64,000 nt of DNA from an uncultured Flavobacteriales bacterium (GTDB lineage Bacteria > Bacteroidota > Bacteroidia > Flavobacteriales > UBA1820): the NCBI GenBank assembly GCA_902478645.1, contig CABSLV010000001.1, forward strand, positions 33,910 to 97,909. The letters run 5' to 3'. A program made the position numbers and the translations under genes. The notes beneath the pieces were generated by a model, which saw nothing but the letters and a program-made list of their open reading frames with translations, ran no database searches and was not told where the DNA came from. This document shows positions 52,390 through 60,763 of the stretch, piece after piece (the stretch's first letter is position 1; every line of letters starts with the position of its first letter).

Positions 52390-53523
52390 ATGAAAAAATT
52401 AAAAGTCATAACCGTTGTCGGAACCCGTCCGGAGATTATCCGGCTGTCCATCATCATCCGAAAGCTCGATGCTTCACCGGCATTCGAACATACACTGGTG
52501 CATACCGGACAGAATTACGATTACGAACTGAACGAGGTCTTTTTCGAAGACTTGGGACTGCGCAAACCGGATTATTTCCTGAATGCCGCCGGTAAAAACG
52601 CCAACCAGACGATCGGTCAGTGCATCATCAACATAGATCCTATCCTGGAGAAAATACAACCCGATGCCTTCCTGGTCTTGGGAGACACGAACAGTGCACT
52701 ATGCTCCATCCCCGCCAAGAGAAGACACATCCCGATCTTCCACATGGAAGCCGGCAACCGTTGTTTCGACCAACGGGTTCCGGAGGAGATCAATCGCCGT
52801 ATCGTGGACCATCTGAGCGACGTGAATCTGACTTACAGCGACATTTCCCGCGAATGCCTTCTCGCAGAAGGCCTGCCGGTAGCCACATCCATCAAGACAG
52901 GCAGCCCCATGCTCGAGGTATTGACCGACTATATGCCGAAAATCCAACAATCGAACATCCTCCAGACCTTGAAACTGGAAGCCGGGAAATACTTCGTCGT
53001 ATCGGCGCATCGGGAAGAAAACATCGCATATCCGGAGCATTTCCACAATCTATGTTCCATTCTCAACACGATTGCGCAACAATACCACTATCCGGTCATC
53101 GTTACCACCCATCCCCGTACCCGCAAGATGATCGAACAGGAACAAGTGCAATTCGATCCTTTGGTACGCTTGGAAAAACCCTTTGCCTTGAGTGACTACA
53201 TCTCGCTCCAACTCCATGCAAAAGCCGTGCTGAGCGACAGCGGGACGATCAGCGAAGAATCTTCCATCCTCAATTTCCCTGCACTCAACATCCGCCAGGC
53301 ACATGAACGTCACGAAGCCGTGGAAGAAGCCGCTGTAATGATGGTAGGCCTGAATCCCGAAAGAGTCATGCAGGGATTGTCCATCCTCGAGTCCCAAAAA
53401 CGGGGAGAGGACCGCACCTTGAGAATGGTTTCCGACTATTCGATGCCCAACGTAAGCGACAAAGTGCTGCGGATCATTCTCTCATATACGGATTATGTAA
53501 AACGTACCGTCTGGTCGGAATAA
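52390..53523 (+). CDS. UDP-2-acetamido-2,6-dideoxy-L-hexose 2-epimerase (FnlC/CapG/WbvD family)
   Basis: The 377-residue product is a WecB-fold epimerase with VVGTRPEIIRLSIIIRKL (residues 9-26), HTGQNYDYELNEVFFEDL (~37), LVLGDTNSALCSIPAKR (~95), FHMEAGNRCFDQRVPEEINRR (~118, in part) and SDSGTISEESSI (~283). The substitution of NRCFD for the GLRT of WecB is the hallmark of the FnlC/CapG/WbvD group that makes UDP-L-FucNAc or UDP-L-QuiNAc. It closes the pathway block, four bases after the reductase gene. Confidence 0.93.
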   Translation: MKKLKVITVVGTRPEIIRLSIIIRKLDASPAFEHTLVHTGQNYDYELNEVFFEDLGLRKPDYFLNAAGKNANQTIGQCIINIDPILEKIQPDAFLVLGDTNSALCSIPAKRRHIPIFHMEAGNRCFDQRVPEEINRRIVDHLSDVNLTYSDISRECLLAEGLPVATSIKTGSPMLEVLTDYMPKIQQSNILQTLKLEAGKYFVVSAHREENIAYPEHFHNLCSILNTIAQQYHYPVIVTTHPRTRKMIEQEQVQFDPLVRLEKPFALSDYISLQLHAKAVLSDSGTISEESSILNFPALNIRQAHERHEAVEEAAVMMVGLNPERVMQGLSILESQKRGEDRTLRMVSDYSMPNVSDKVLRIILSYTDYVKRTVWSE

Positions 53524-53545
53524 CCCCTCTACCGAAGTACAAAAG

Positions 53546-54547
53546 ATGAAACTCGTCAATTACCAGGACACGTATTACCGCGCACTCTGCGAATTCGTTT
53601 CCAGGATGTGGCCGGAAAGACCGTCGGCCTACCTGGAATACCGGTTGAAAAAAATACCGGAAGATGCTTCCGATGTCCGTGTCAATTTATTGGCCATCGA
53701 CGATCAGGACAACATCGTGGGATGTACTTTGGTCTTTCCTACGCGTGCAGAAATTTTTGGGGAAGAAAAAAAAATCTACTGGTCGCACGACACCATCATA
53801 GAATCTTCCTGCCGGGGAGAAATAGGGATGGATCTGATGTTGGCCACCAATGCCGTAGAAGGATGCTTCGGAGTTGGACTGTCTCCTATCGCGCGAAAAA
53901 TCCAGAAAAAACTCCACACCAATTTTATCGCCGACTCCAAGGGATACTACATCTTCAACCTCTGGTCCCTCACCTTGCCCTTATACCGCATAGGGTGGAT
54001 GAAGGCTCGGAAAACCAAAAAGTTAAACTTCCCCAAGTCGATAAAGGTCCATGGAGAGCGATACGAATTGATCGAAGACATACACCAATTGCGTATACCG
54101 AACGACGGCTTCTGGAATCGTCATCAAACGGATATCGACCTGGTCCGAGATGAACATTTCCTACGGGAGAGGTTCTTTGAAAATTTCAATACCTACTCCT
54201 TTTACAGAAAGGTTCCCTCGCCCAGCCAAAAAGCGGACGATGGTTATTTCGTGGTACGATACATCGACCTGAAAGGCTTCCCTGCGCTTTCTCTGGTAGA
54301 TTTCCGATATGACCTGAATGCTCCCGACCAATTCGGACACATCCTGAAGGCAGTAGCGAAGATCGCTTTTCGCAATCGCCTTCCCCTCTCGGTAGCCCGT
54401 ACCACGATCGAAGACAAAAAATACCGCTTGTGCCCTCTGACCTACCGAAGCGATCGGGTAAGCGATGTCGTAACACGGATAAAGATCAAAAAACCGGTGC
54501 GGATTCTGGTTACCCAAGCCGATTCGGACACAGACTTCATACGATAA
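53546..54547 (+). CDS. GNAT-like acyltransferase candidate
   Basis: The 333-residue soluble product looks like a GNAT-fold enzyme. Residues ~10-120 include MWPERPSAYLEYRLKKIPED, LLAIDDQDNIVGCTLVFPTRAEIFG and the possible CoA/phosphopantetheine-loop SSCRGEIGMDLMLAT (~95); the rest may be a second degenerate GNAT half. With an ACP and two KAS III genes 2 kb downstream it is a good candidate to place an unusual acyl group on an amino sugar of the repeat unit. This is inference; no definite signature motif is present. It is followed three bases later by the beta-propeller gene. Confidence 0.65.
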   Translation: MKLVNYQDTYYRALCEFVSRMWPERPSAYLEYRLKKIPEDASDVRVNLLAIDDQDNIVGCTLVFPTRAEIFGEEKKIYWSHDTIIESSCRGEIGMDLMLATNAVEGCFGVGLSPIARKIQKKLHTNFIADSKGYYIFNLWSLTLPLYRIGWMKARKTKKLNFPKSIKVHGERYELIEDIHQLRIPNDGFWNRHQTDIDLVRDEHFLRERFFENFNTYSFYRKVPSPSQKADDGYFVVRYIDLKGFPALSLVDFRYDLNAPDQFGHILKAVAKIAFRNRLPLSVARTTIEDKKYRLCPLTYRSDRVSDVVTRIKIKKPVRILVTQADSDTDFIR

Positions 54548-54550
54548 GAC

Positions 54551-55471
54551 ATGAGGTTCAAGTTAAAAAATCCTAACTTCAGCACCCGCATCCTCGCGGT
54601 AGAACCGGGCAAGGATATCTTCGATATTTCGGCCCACCGTCCGGTATTGGACTTATATGCCGATCGCGCGCCATTCAAACCGAACCCTGTTTTTGTTCGG
54701 GCAGACCCGTTTTTATTTGTCCACGGCCAAACGTTGTACCTGTTCTTCGAACAGCAGGTAACCACACGGCGGGCCGTGATCCGCATGACCCAGACGAAAG
54801 ACCTGTCCGAATGGTCGGAACCTGTAACGGTTCTCAAAGAACCTTTTCACCTGTCGTATCCCTTCGTATTCGAACACAAGGGCAACGTACTGATGATGCC
54901 CGAATGCCATCAAAGCCATTCGATCCGTCTGTACAAAGCCAATTCCAGCCTTACGCAATGGACCTTCCACAGAACCCTGCTCCAAGGAGAGTCGTTTGTG
55001 GACAGTTCTTTCATCCACCACGAAGGCCTGTATTATCTATTTACCACCATCGTACGAAACGGGGAAAAGAGGCTCGAACTGTATTTTGCCGATGATCTGG
55101 AGGGAGACTTCCAACAGCATCCATTTTCCCCCATATGCATCGGAGAGGACAGTGCACAATGCGGAGGGGCCGTTTTCCGGTGGAAAGATGCCATCTACCG
55201 ACCGGCCCAAGACAGCCGCCAGGAATATGGGAAAGCCTTGAAAATGTATCGAATCACCGAACTGTCTCCACAGCGATATGCCGAAAGATTGATCGAGGGA
55301 AACGTATTCCCGGAGCAAATCCCGTTTTACCGACACGGAGGGCATCATTTCAATCCGGTAGTTTTCAACGGACAAACGATCCTTGCAACCGACGGCCGAC
55401 AATTGTCCTTCAACCTGTTCGGTTTTATCGACCGGGTAAAACTGTTTTTGAAAAACAAATTTGGAAAATAA
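54551..55471 (+). CDS. Beta-propeller protein resembling the GINT1 N-terminal domain
   Basis: The 306-residue product contains repeated blades of the GH43-like five-bladed type: VFVRADPFLFVHGQTLYLFFEQQ (~50), SYPFVFEHKGNVLMMPECHQSHSIRLYKA (~100), GESFVDSSFIHHEGLYYLFTT (~145) and CGGAVFRWKDAIYRPAQD (~210), each with the D-P-F or G-Y pattern (segments cited as landmarks). Such domains are known from plant GINT1 (N-terminal part) and from bacterial polysaccharide loci, often fused to formyltransferase-like proteins. The catalytic role is unknown; it may bind or modify a sugar. It forms part of the same operon as the GNAT-like gene. Confidence 0.7.
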   Translation: MRFKLKNPNFSTRILAVEPGKDIFDISAHRPVLDLYADRAPFKPNPVFVRADPFLFVHGQTLYLFFEQQVTTRRAVIRMTQTKDLSEWSEPVTVLKEPFHLSYPFVFEHKGNVLMMPECHQSHSIRLYKANSSLTQWTFHRTLLQGESFVDSSFIHHEGLYYLFTTIVRNGEKRLELYFADDLEGDFQQHPFSPICIGEDSAQCGGAVFRWKDAIYRPAQDSRQEYGKALKMYRITELSPQRYAERLIEGNVFPEQIPFYRHGGHHFNPVVFNGQTILATDGRQLSFNLFGFIDRVKLFLKNKFGK

Positions 55472-55497
55472 CATCAAACCTTAAAAAAAGAAAAGAT

Positions 55498-55728
55498 ATG
55501 ACGATTCAAGATTTCGTGGCAGCCTTTGCCGCACAATTCGACGAGACGGATCCCAGTGAATTCACCCCGCAAACCGAATTCCGCAACCTGGAAGAATGGA
55601 CCTCCCTCACTGCACTTTCCATCATCGGGATGGCCGACGAAGAATATGGAGTGCAGCTCAAAGGCGATGATATCCGCAATGCCAAAACCATCGAAGACCT
55701 GTACAATATCGTAAAATCGAAACTCTAA
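55498..55728 (+). CDS. Acyl carrier protein
   Basis: A 76-residue acidic protein (MTIQDFVAAFAAQFDETDPSEF...) with the carrier-protein fold of four helices. The phosphopantetheine attachment Ser is in EWTSLTALSII (residue ~38), in place of the usual DSL. It starts at ATG 55498 after an A-rich, Shine-Dalgarno-like AAAGA; the longer open frame upstream belongs to another frame of the preceding gene. Followed three bases later by a KAS III gene, so it likely serves as the dedicated carrier for an acyl group used by this locus rather than as the cell's general AcpP. Confidence 0.92.
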   Translation: MTIQDFVAAFAAQFDETDPSEFTPQTEFRNLEEWTSLTALSIIGMADEEYGVQLKGDDIRNAKTIEDLYNIVKSKL

Positions 55729-55730
55729 GA

Positions 55731-56789
55731 ATGGCCTTTCTGTCCCTCGACCGGGTAGCCGTAAAAGGCATCGCGGCCTGCGTGCCGAAATGTGTGCGGG
55801 AAAACGCCGAAGAGCCGGTCTTCGGTGCTCCTGAGGATGCGCTCAAATTTATGGCTTCCACAGGAATACAACGCCGCCGGATCAGTGATCAGAAAACTGC
55901 ATCGTCCGACTTGTGTTTCCATGCGGCTGAAAGATTGATCGCCGAATTGGGCTGGGAGAAATCCGAGATAGACTGTCTGATATTTGTCTCCCAAACACCC
56001 GACTATATTCTTCCCGCGACTTCATGCATCCTGCAAGACCGTCTGGGATTACGTGAAGAATGTTACACGCTGGACATCTCGTTGGGATGTTCGGGTTGGG
56101 TGTATGCCTTGAGCGTAGTTGCCTCGCTGCTTTCCAGCGGCTGCATGAAGAAAGGTCTGCTGCTGGCCGGAGACACGGTTTCCAAACTGTGTTCGAACGA
56201 AGACAAAAGCACATACCCGCTCTTCGGGGATGCCGGCACGGCAACCGCTTTGGAATACGGCCCGGATAACGGAAAGATGGATTTCCATTTCTGTTCCGAC
56301 GGTTCGGGCTACCAGACCATCATCGTTCCGCAAGGAGGAGGGCGAAACAAAGCGACGGTTCATTCCTTCGAAAAACAGAAAATCGAAGAAGGCATCGTCC
56401 GCACCGGGATGGATATCGACCTCAACGGGATGGACGTATTTGCGTTCGGCATCTCGAAGGCCCCGCGCAGCGTGGAAGCACTGCTGGATAAAACGGGAAC
56501 CGACCGGACTTCGATTGATGCCTATATCTTCCACCAGGCCAATCTTTTTATGAACGAGAAGATTCGGAAAAAACTGAAACTCACCCAGGAGCAAGTCCCG
56601 TACTCGCTACGCGACTTCGGCAACACTTCCTGCGCCTCCATCCCCCTTACGATGGTTACCGAGCTGTCGGACAAACTTTCCCGACAGGCAGCTTCCATCC
56701 TCTGCTGCGGTTTCGGCGTAGGTCTGTCCTGGGGAAGCGTTCTGCTGACCACCGACAAGATCCGAGTACCCGAACTAATCGAAATATAA
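55731..56789 (+). CDS. Beta-ketoacyl-ACP synthase III-like enzyme, copy 1
   Basis: The 352-residue thiolase-fold protein keeps the full KAS III triad: Cys in SLGCSGWVYAL (~residue 118), His in FHQANLFMNEKI (~264) and Asn in FGNTSCASIPLTM (~297). KAS III enzymes condense an acyl-CoA primer with malonyl-ACP. It is placed between the ACP gene and a ketoreductase gene in a polysaccharide locus, so it probably makes a 3-oxoacyl-ACP for sugar modification. The primer cannot be deduced from sequence. Confidence 0.9.
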   Translation: MAFLSLDRVAVKGIAACVPKCVRENAEEPVFGAPEDALKFMASTGIQRRRISDQKTASSDLCFHAAERLIAELGWEKSEIDCLIFVSQTPDYILPATSCILQDRLGLREECYTLDISLGCSGWVYALSVVASLLSSGCMKKGLLLAGDTVSKLCSNEDKSTYPLFGDAGTATALEYGPDNGKMDFHFCSDGSGYQTIIVPQGGGRNKATVHSFEKQKIEEGIVRTGMDIDLNGMDVFAFGISKAPRSVEALLDKTGTDRTSIDAYIFHQANLFMNEKIRKKLKLTQEQVPYSLRDFGNTSCASIPLTMVTELSDKLSRQAASILCCGFGVGLSWGSVLLTTDKIRVPELIEI

Positions 56790-56799
56790 TACACAAACG

Positions 56800-57549
56800 A
56801 TGGAAAACTACAATCCTTTTTCCCTCTCGGGCAAAACCATCCTTGTTACCGGTGCTTCGTCGGGAATCGGGCGAGCCATTGCCGTCGAATGTTCCCGGAT
56901 GGGGGCTACCGTCATCTTGACTGCGCGCAATGCCGAACGGCTGGAAAAAACCCTCTCCATGCTGGAAGGGACAGGCCATGCAGTTGTCGCTGCCGACCTG
57001 ACAGAGGAAAACGACCGGAAACATTTGATCGAATCGTTGCCTGTATTGGACGGAGTAGTACAGAATGCAGGGGTTTTCAATACAGTCCTGACCAAAAACA
57101 TCCAACAAAAGGATCTGGACTACGTCCTCCCTCCCAATCTGTATGCCCCCATCCTGTTGCAGAAAGAACTGGTCAAACACAAACTGTTGGCAAAAGGCTC
57201 ATCGGTAGTGTTCATGTCCTCGATCGCCTCGCTCCGTCCTTTTATCGGCAATGCCATCTATACCATCAGCAAAGCCGGCATCACCGGATATGCCAAAGTG
57301 CTGGCGTTGGAGTTGGCTCCTAAAAACATCCGCGTAAACTGCATCTGTCCGGGAATAGTGCGTACGGATCTGACTGAAAACTCCGTATTCTCGACCGAAG
57401 AATACAAAGCCGAAGAAATGAAGTACCTCCTCAAACGCTACGGCAAGCCCGAAGAGATCGCCTACATGGCCGTATATCTGCTCAGCGATGCATCGGCATG
57501 GGTTACCGGTACGACCATGGAGGTTTCCGGAGGGATCAATCTGATATAA
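56800..57549 (+). CDS. Short-chain dehydrogenase, FabG-like 3-ketoacyl reductase
   Basis: The 249-residue classical SDR has the cofactor motif VTGASSGIGRAIA (residues 16-28), QNAGVFN (~87), the catalytic Ser in FMSSIASLRP (~137) and Tyr/Lys in YTISKAG (~153), ending VTGTTMEVSGGINL. This is the 3-oxoacyl-ACP reductase pattern. Its place between two KAS III genes next to an ACP gene argues for reduction of the 3-oxoacyl intermediate to a 3-hydroxyacyl group. No dehydratase or enoyl reductase is found nearby, so the chain would stop at that stage. Confidence 0.9.
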   Translation: MENYNPFSLSGKTILVTGASSGIGRAIAVECSRMGATVILTARNAERLEKTLSMLEGTGHAVVAADLTEENDRKHLIESLPVLDGVVQNAGVFNTVLTKNIQQKDLDYVLPPNLYAPILLQKELVKHKLLAKGSSVVFMSSIASLRPFIGNAIYTISKAGITGYAKVLALELAPKNIRVNCICPGIVRTDLTENSVFSTEEYKAEEMKYLLKRYGKPEEIAYMAVYLLSDASAWVTGTTMEVSGGINLI

Positions 57550-57559
57550 AGACTGTTCT

Positions 57560-58558
57560 ATGCAAGCGTACATAAAAGCCATTTCCTATTATCTGCCCGA
57601 AAAGGTCGTAACCAACGGGCAATTGGTAGAAGAATTTCCCGAATGGACCGTAGAAAAGGTAGCTTCCAAAATTGGGATCTCCCAAAGGCACGTGGTACAA
57701 GCCGACGAATGCGCTTCGGATCTGGCTGTGAAAGCTGCCGAAAAACTATTCGTCGAATACGGGATAGATCGTGCCGAGATAGACTTCCTGCTGCTGTGCA
57801 CACAGAGCCCGGATTATTTCCTCCCGGCGACCGCCTGTGTGGTGCAGGATCGTTTAGGACTCCCTACCTCAGCTGGCGCTTTGGACTTCAACCTGGGCTG
57901 TTCCGGTTACGTCTATGGATTGTCCCTGGCCAAGGGACTGATAGCCAGCGGTACCGCACAAAACGTGCTGTTGATAACGGCTGAAACCTATACTCGCCAT
58001 CTGCACCCCCGGGACAAAGGCAATCGAACCATCTTCGGCGACGCCGCCGCCGCCACATTGATCAGCACCGACGGTTTTGCCTCGATAGGGGATTTTTCCC
58101 TGGGAACCGACGGCCGGGGAGCGAACAACCTGATCGTAAAAACCGGTGGAATGCGGCATCCGGAAAAGGCCGACGACCTTACCTTCGACGAATCGGGAAA
58201 TCCCCGTTCCTCGGACTACCTGTTCATGGCCGGTACCGAAATATTCAATTTCACGCTCGAAGCCGTCCCTCCGTTGGTGAACGACACCTTGGAGAAAAAT
58301 TCACTGAAAAAGGAAGATATCAGTCTGTTTGTTTTTCACCAAGCCAACAAATACATCATGAACTTCCTGCGGAAAAAGATCGGCATCGACGAAGACAAAT
58401 TTTTCTACTGCCTCCAAAACGTAGGAAACACCGTCTCTTCGACCATCCCGATCGCTTTGCGTGAAGCCCGGGACCAAGGAATCCTTGCCGGACACGTCCT
58501 GCTGGCCGGGTTTGGTGTGGGGTATTCCTGGGGGGGAGTTGTTTTAACAACCAAATGA
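57560..58558 (+). CDS. Beta-ketoacyl-ACP synthase III-like enzyme, copy 2
   Basis: A 332-residue KAS III-like protein with the triad Cys in LGCSGYVYGLSL (~residue 112), His in FHQANKYIMNFL (~257) and Asn in VGNTVSSTIPIAL (~287). It shares the core layout and QSPDYFLPAT/QTPDYILPAT block with copy 1 but is clearly diverged, so the pair probably has distinct roles (for example condensation and acyl transfer, or two primers). It is the last gene of the acyl module, eight bases before the GT4 gene. Confidence 0.9.
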   Translation: MQAYIKAISYYLPEKVVTNGQLVEEFPEWTVEKVASKIGISQRHVVQADECASDLAVKAAEKLFVEYGIDRAEIDFLLLCTQSPDYFLPATACVVQDRLGLPTSAGALDFNLGCSGYVYGLSLAKGLIASGTAQNVLLITAETYTRHLHPRDKGNRTIFGDAAAATLISTDGFASIGDFSLGTDGRGANNLIVKTGGMRHPEKADDLTFDESGNPRSSDYLFMAGTEIFNFTLEAVPPLVNDTLEKNSLKKEDISLFVFHQANKYIMNFLRKKIGIDEDKFFYCLQNVGNTVSSTIPIALREARDQGILAGHVLLAGFGVGYSWGGVVLTTK

Positions 58559-58565
58559 CATTTGC

Positions 58566-59774
58566 ATGAAGCGGATACTGATCGTCACCGAAATCTTCCA
58601 TCCGGAAAACGGCCTGGTAAACGACTTTGCGCTGGAATTGGTGCGCAGAGGCTATCAGGTAGAGGTGCTCACACAGCACCCTTCGTATCCTTACGGAAAG
58701 ATTTTCGACGGTTATACCAACGATTACTACTCCATGCAAACTTGGGAAGGTATCACGATCCATCGTTTCAAGACGGTGGAAGGATACAGGGAAAGCAAAA
58801 TCCGGAAAATACTCAAATACTGGACATTTGTCCGGATAGGAAAAAAAATCGCCCGCAAGATAGGCGGGAATTACGATCACGTTCTGGTATATCAAACCGG
58901 GCCCTTGACGCTCGCTCTTCCGGCCGTAGCGTTGAAAAAGAAATACGGGACCCCTCTCACCATCTGGACTTTCGACATCTGGCCGGATGCGGTATATGCA
59001 TACGGTTTTCCCAAAGTATTCCCCCTGACTTCTTTTCTGAACCATATCATCCGGAAAGTATACCGCAACAGCGACAACATACTCGTATCCAGCCGGAAAT
59101 TTGCCGATGTGATCGGTCCCTATGTCCCGGGCCGGAAGATAGACTACGCACCCAACTGGCTCATCAGCGAAGCGAAGGAACCCGCTACGTTGCAATTGTT
59201 CCCGGATACTTTTCATTTCACCTTTGCCGGCAATATCTCCGTATCGCAAAACCTGGGGAACGTCTTGTCGGGCTGGAAACGTGCCGAACTCCAAAACGCG
59301 GACCTCAACATCGTAGGAGAGGGATCGGCCTTAGACCGATTAAAAAGACAGGTTCTTGAGCAAAACATTCCGAACGTCCGTTTTCACGGACGGTATCCAT
59401 CCTGCCAAATCGACGATATTTTAAGACAAAGCGATGTTCTGGTATTGCCGTTGATTTCCGATCCGGGGATACAAAAAACCGAACCGTTCAAATTACAATC
59501 CTATCTCCAGGCCGGGAAACCCATTTTCGGCGTATTAGACGGTGCCGCCCACGAGATCATCGAAGAAAATCGATTGGGACTATGTGCCTCTCCCGACAAC
59601 CCAACCGATATTGCCCAAAAATTTGCCGAGATACGGAAACAAGTTGCCCAAGACACCTATCGGGATATCGACCAACGGGCTCACCGGCTACTCGATACCC
59701 GATTCAACAAAGAAACCACTCTGGCGAAAATATTCTGCCTCATAGACCCCGAACAAAAAACATGTAAATCGTAG
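58566..59774 (+). CDS. GT4 glycosyltransferase (WbuB-like)
   Basis: The 402-residue GT-B enzyme resembles WbuB, an L-FucNAc transferase usually found with fnlABC. It begins ILIVTEIFHPENGLVNDFALELVRRGYQVEVLTQHPSYP (in part), has TIWTFDIWPDAVYAYG (~140), FAGNISVSQNLGNVL (~220) and the donor-domain PLISDPGIQKTEPFKLQSYLQAGKPIFG (~300, in part). The co-occurrence with a CapE/FnlA-type pathway makes transfer of L-FucNAc or L-QuiNAc likely. It ends the low-GC cassette; the rml operon begins 100 bases later. Confidence 0.88.
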   Translation: MKRILIVTEIFHPENGLVNDFALELVRRGYQVEVLTQHPSYPYGKIFDGYTNDYYSMQTWEGITIHRFKTVEGYRESKIRKILKYWTFVRIGKKIARKIGGNYDHVLVYQTGPLTLALPAVALKKKYGTPLTIWTFDIWPDAVYAYGFPKVFPLTSFLNHIIRKVYRNSDNILVSSRKFADVIGPYVPGRKIDYAPNWLISEAKEPATLQLFPDTFHFTFAGNISVSQNLGNVLSGWKRAELQNADLNIVGEGSALDRLKRQVLEQNIPNVRFHGRYPSCQIDDILRQSDVLVLPLISDPGIQKTEPFKLQSYLQAGKPIFGVLDGAAHEIIEENRLGLCASPDNPTDIAQKFAEIRKQVAQDTYRDIDQRAHRLLDTRFNKETTLAKIFCLIDPEQKTCKS

Positions 59775-59839
59775 GGAGTCAATGATTGCTTTTGGCCGCA
59801 TACTTGCGTATTTCTTGTACAAGAACCGATATAAAACCG

Positions 59840-59847
59840 TATTTTCG
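59840..59847 (+). promoter_or_regulatory. Promoter -7-like element of the rml operon
   Basis: TATTTTCG, a one-base variant of TAnnTTTG, 27 bases before ATG 59875; a TTG lies about 22 bases upstream. Confidence 0.5.
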
Positions 59848-59874
59848 CCAGTATAAAAACACGAAGGATCGCAT

Positions 59875-60750
59875 ATGAAAGGAATCGTCCTGGCCGGAGG
59901 CAGCGGCACCCGTCTGTACCCCATCACCAAAGGGGTCAGCAAACAACTGCTGCCCGTTTTCGACAAACCGATGATCTACTACCCCCTGTCGGTACTGATG
60001 CTCTGCGGCATCCGGGAAATTTTGATCATCACCACACCGGAAGACCAGGCCGCATTCCGCCGTTTGCTGGGAGACGGACACTCGCTGGGTTTGCAGTTGG
60101 AATACGCCGTACAACCCGCTCCTGAAGGCCTGGCACAGGCTTTTCTGATCGGACGCGAATTTATCGGCAACGACAGCGTATGCCTGATCCTGGGCGACAA
60201 CCTCTTTCACGGGCAAAGTTTCTCCGCCATGCTCCGCGAAGCGGTCCGCACCGCCGAAGACCAGCAGAAAGCCACCGTATTCGGCTACTATGTATCGGAC
60301 CCGCAGCGATACGGCGTAGTGGAATTCGACCAAAGCGGCAACGCCGTATCCATCGAGGAAAAACCCGAACACCCCAAATCGAATTATGCCGTGGTAGGCC
60401 TTTACTTTTATCCCAACCGGGTAGTAAAAGTTGCCGGACAAGTAAAGCCCTCGGCGCGGGGAGAACTCGAAATCACGAGCGTAAACCAAGCCTTCCTGCA
60501 GGACGGGCAACTGAAAGTGCAACTGCTGGGACGCGGGTTCGCATGGCTGGATACCGGCACGTTCGACAGCCTGTCGGAGGCTTCTACTTTCGTAGAAACG
60601 ATCGAAAAACGACAAGGCCTCAAGATCGCCTGCCTCGAGGAGATCGCCTACAACCAAGGATGGATCTCGCGCGAAGCCCTGCGCGAGGCCGCTGCTCCGA
60701 TGGCCAAAAACAGCTATGGACGATACCTGCTCGACCTGGCCGAAAAATAA
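59875..60750 (+). CDS. rmlA: Glucose-1-phosphate thymidylyltransferase
   Basis: RmlA joins glucose 1-phosphate and dTTP to dTDP-glucose, the first step to dTDP-L-rhamnose. The 291-residue product has MKGIVLAGGSGTRLYPITKGVSKQLLPV (the nucleotide-binding start, in part), the metal-binding LILGDNLFHG (~107), VEFDQSGNAVSIEEKPEHPKSNYAVVGLYFY (in part) and AWLDTGTFDSL (~222). It heads the rmlACDB operon, with only 13 bases to rmlC. Confidence 0.97.
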   Translation: MKGIVLAGGSGTRLYPITKGVSKQLLPVFDKPMIYYPLSVLMLCGIREILIITTPEDQAAFRRLLGDGHSLGLQLEYAVQPAPEGLAQAFLIGREFIGNDSVCLILGDNLFHGQSFSAMLREAVRTAEDQQKATVFGYYVSDPQRYGVVEFDQSGNAVSIEEKPEHPKSNYAVVGLYFYPNRVVKVAGQVKPSARGELEITSVNQAFLQDGQLKVQLLGRGFAWLDTGTFDSLSEASTFVETIEKRQGLKIACLEEIAYNQGWISREALREAAAPMAKNSYGRYLLDLAEK

Positions 60751-60763
60751 TCCGACGAAATCC

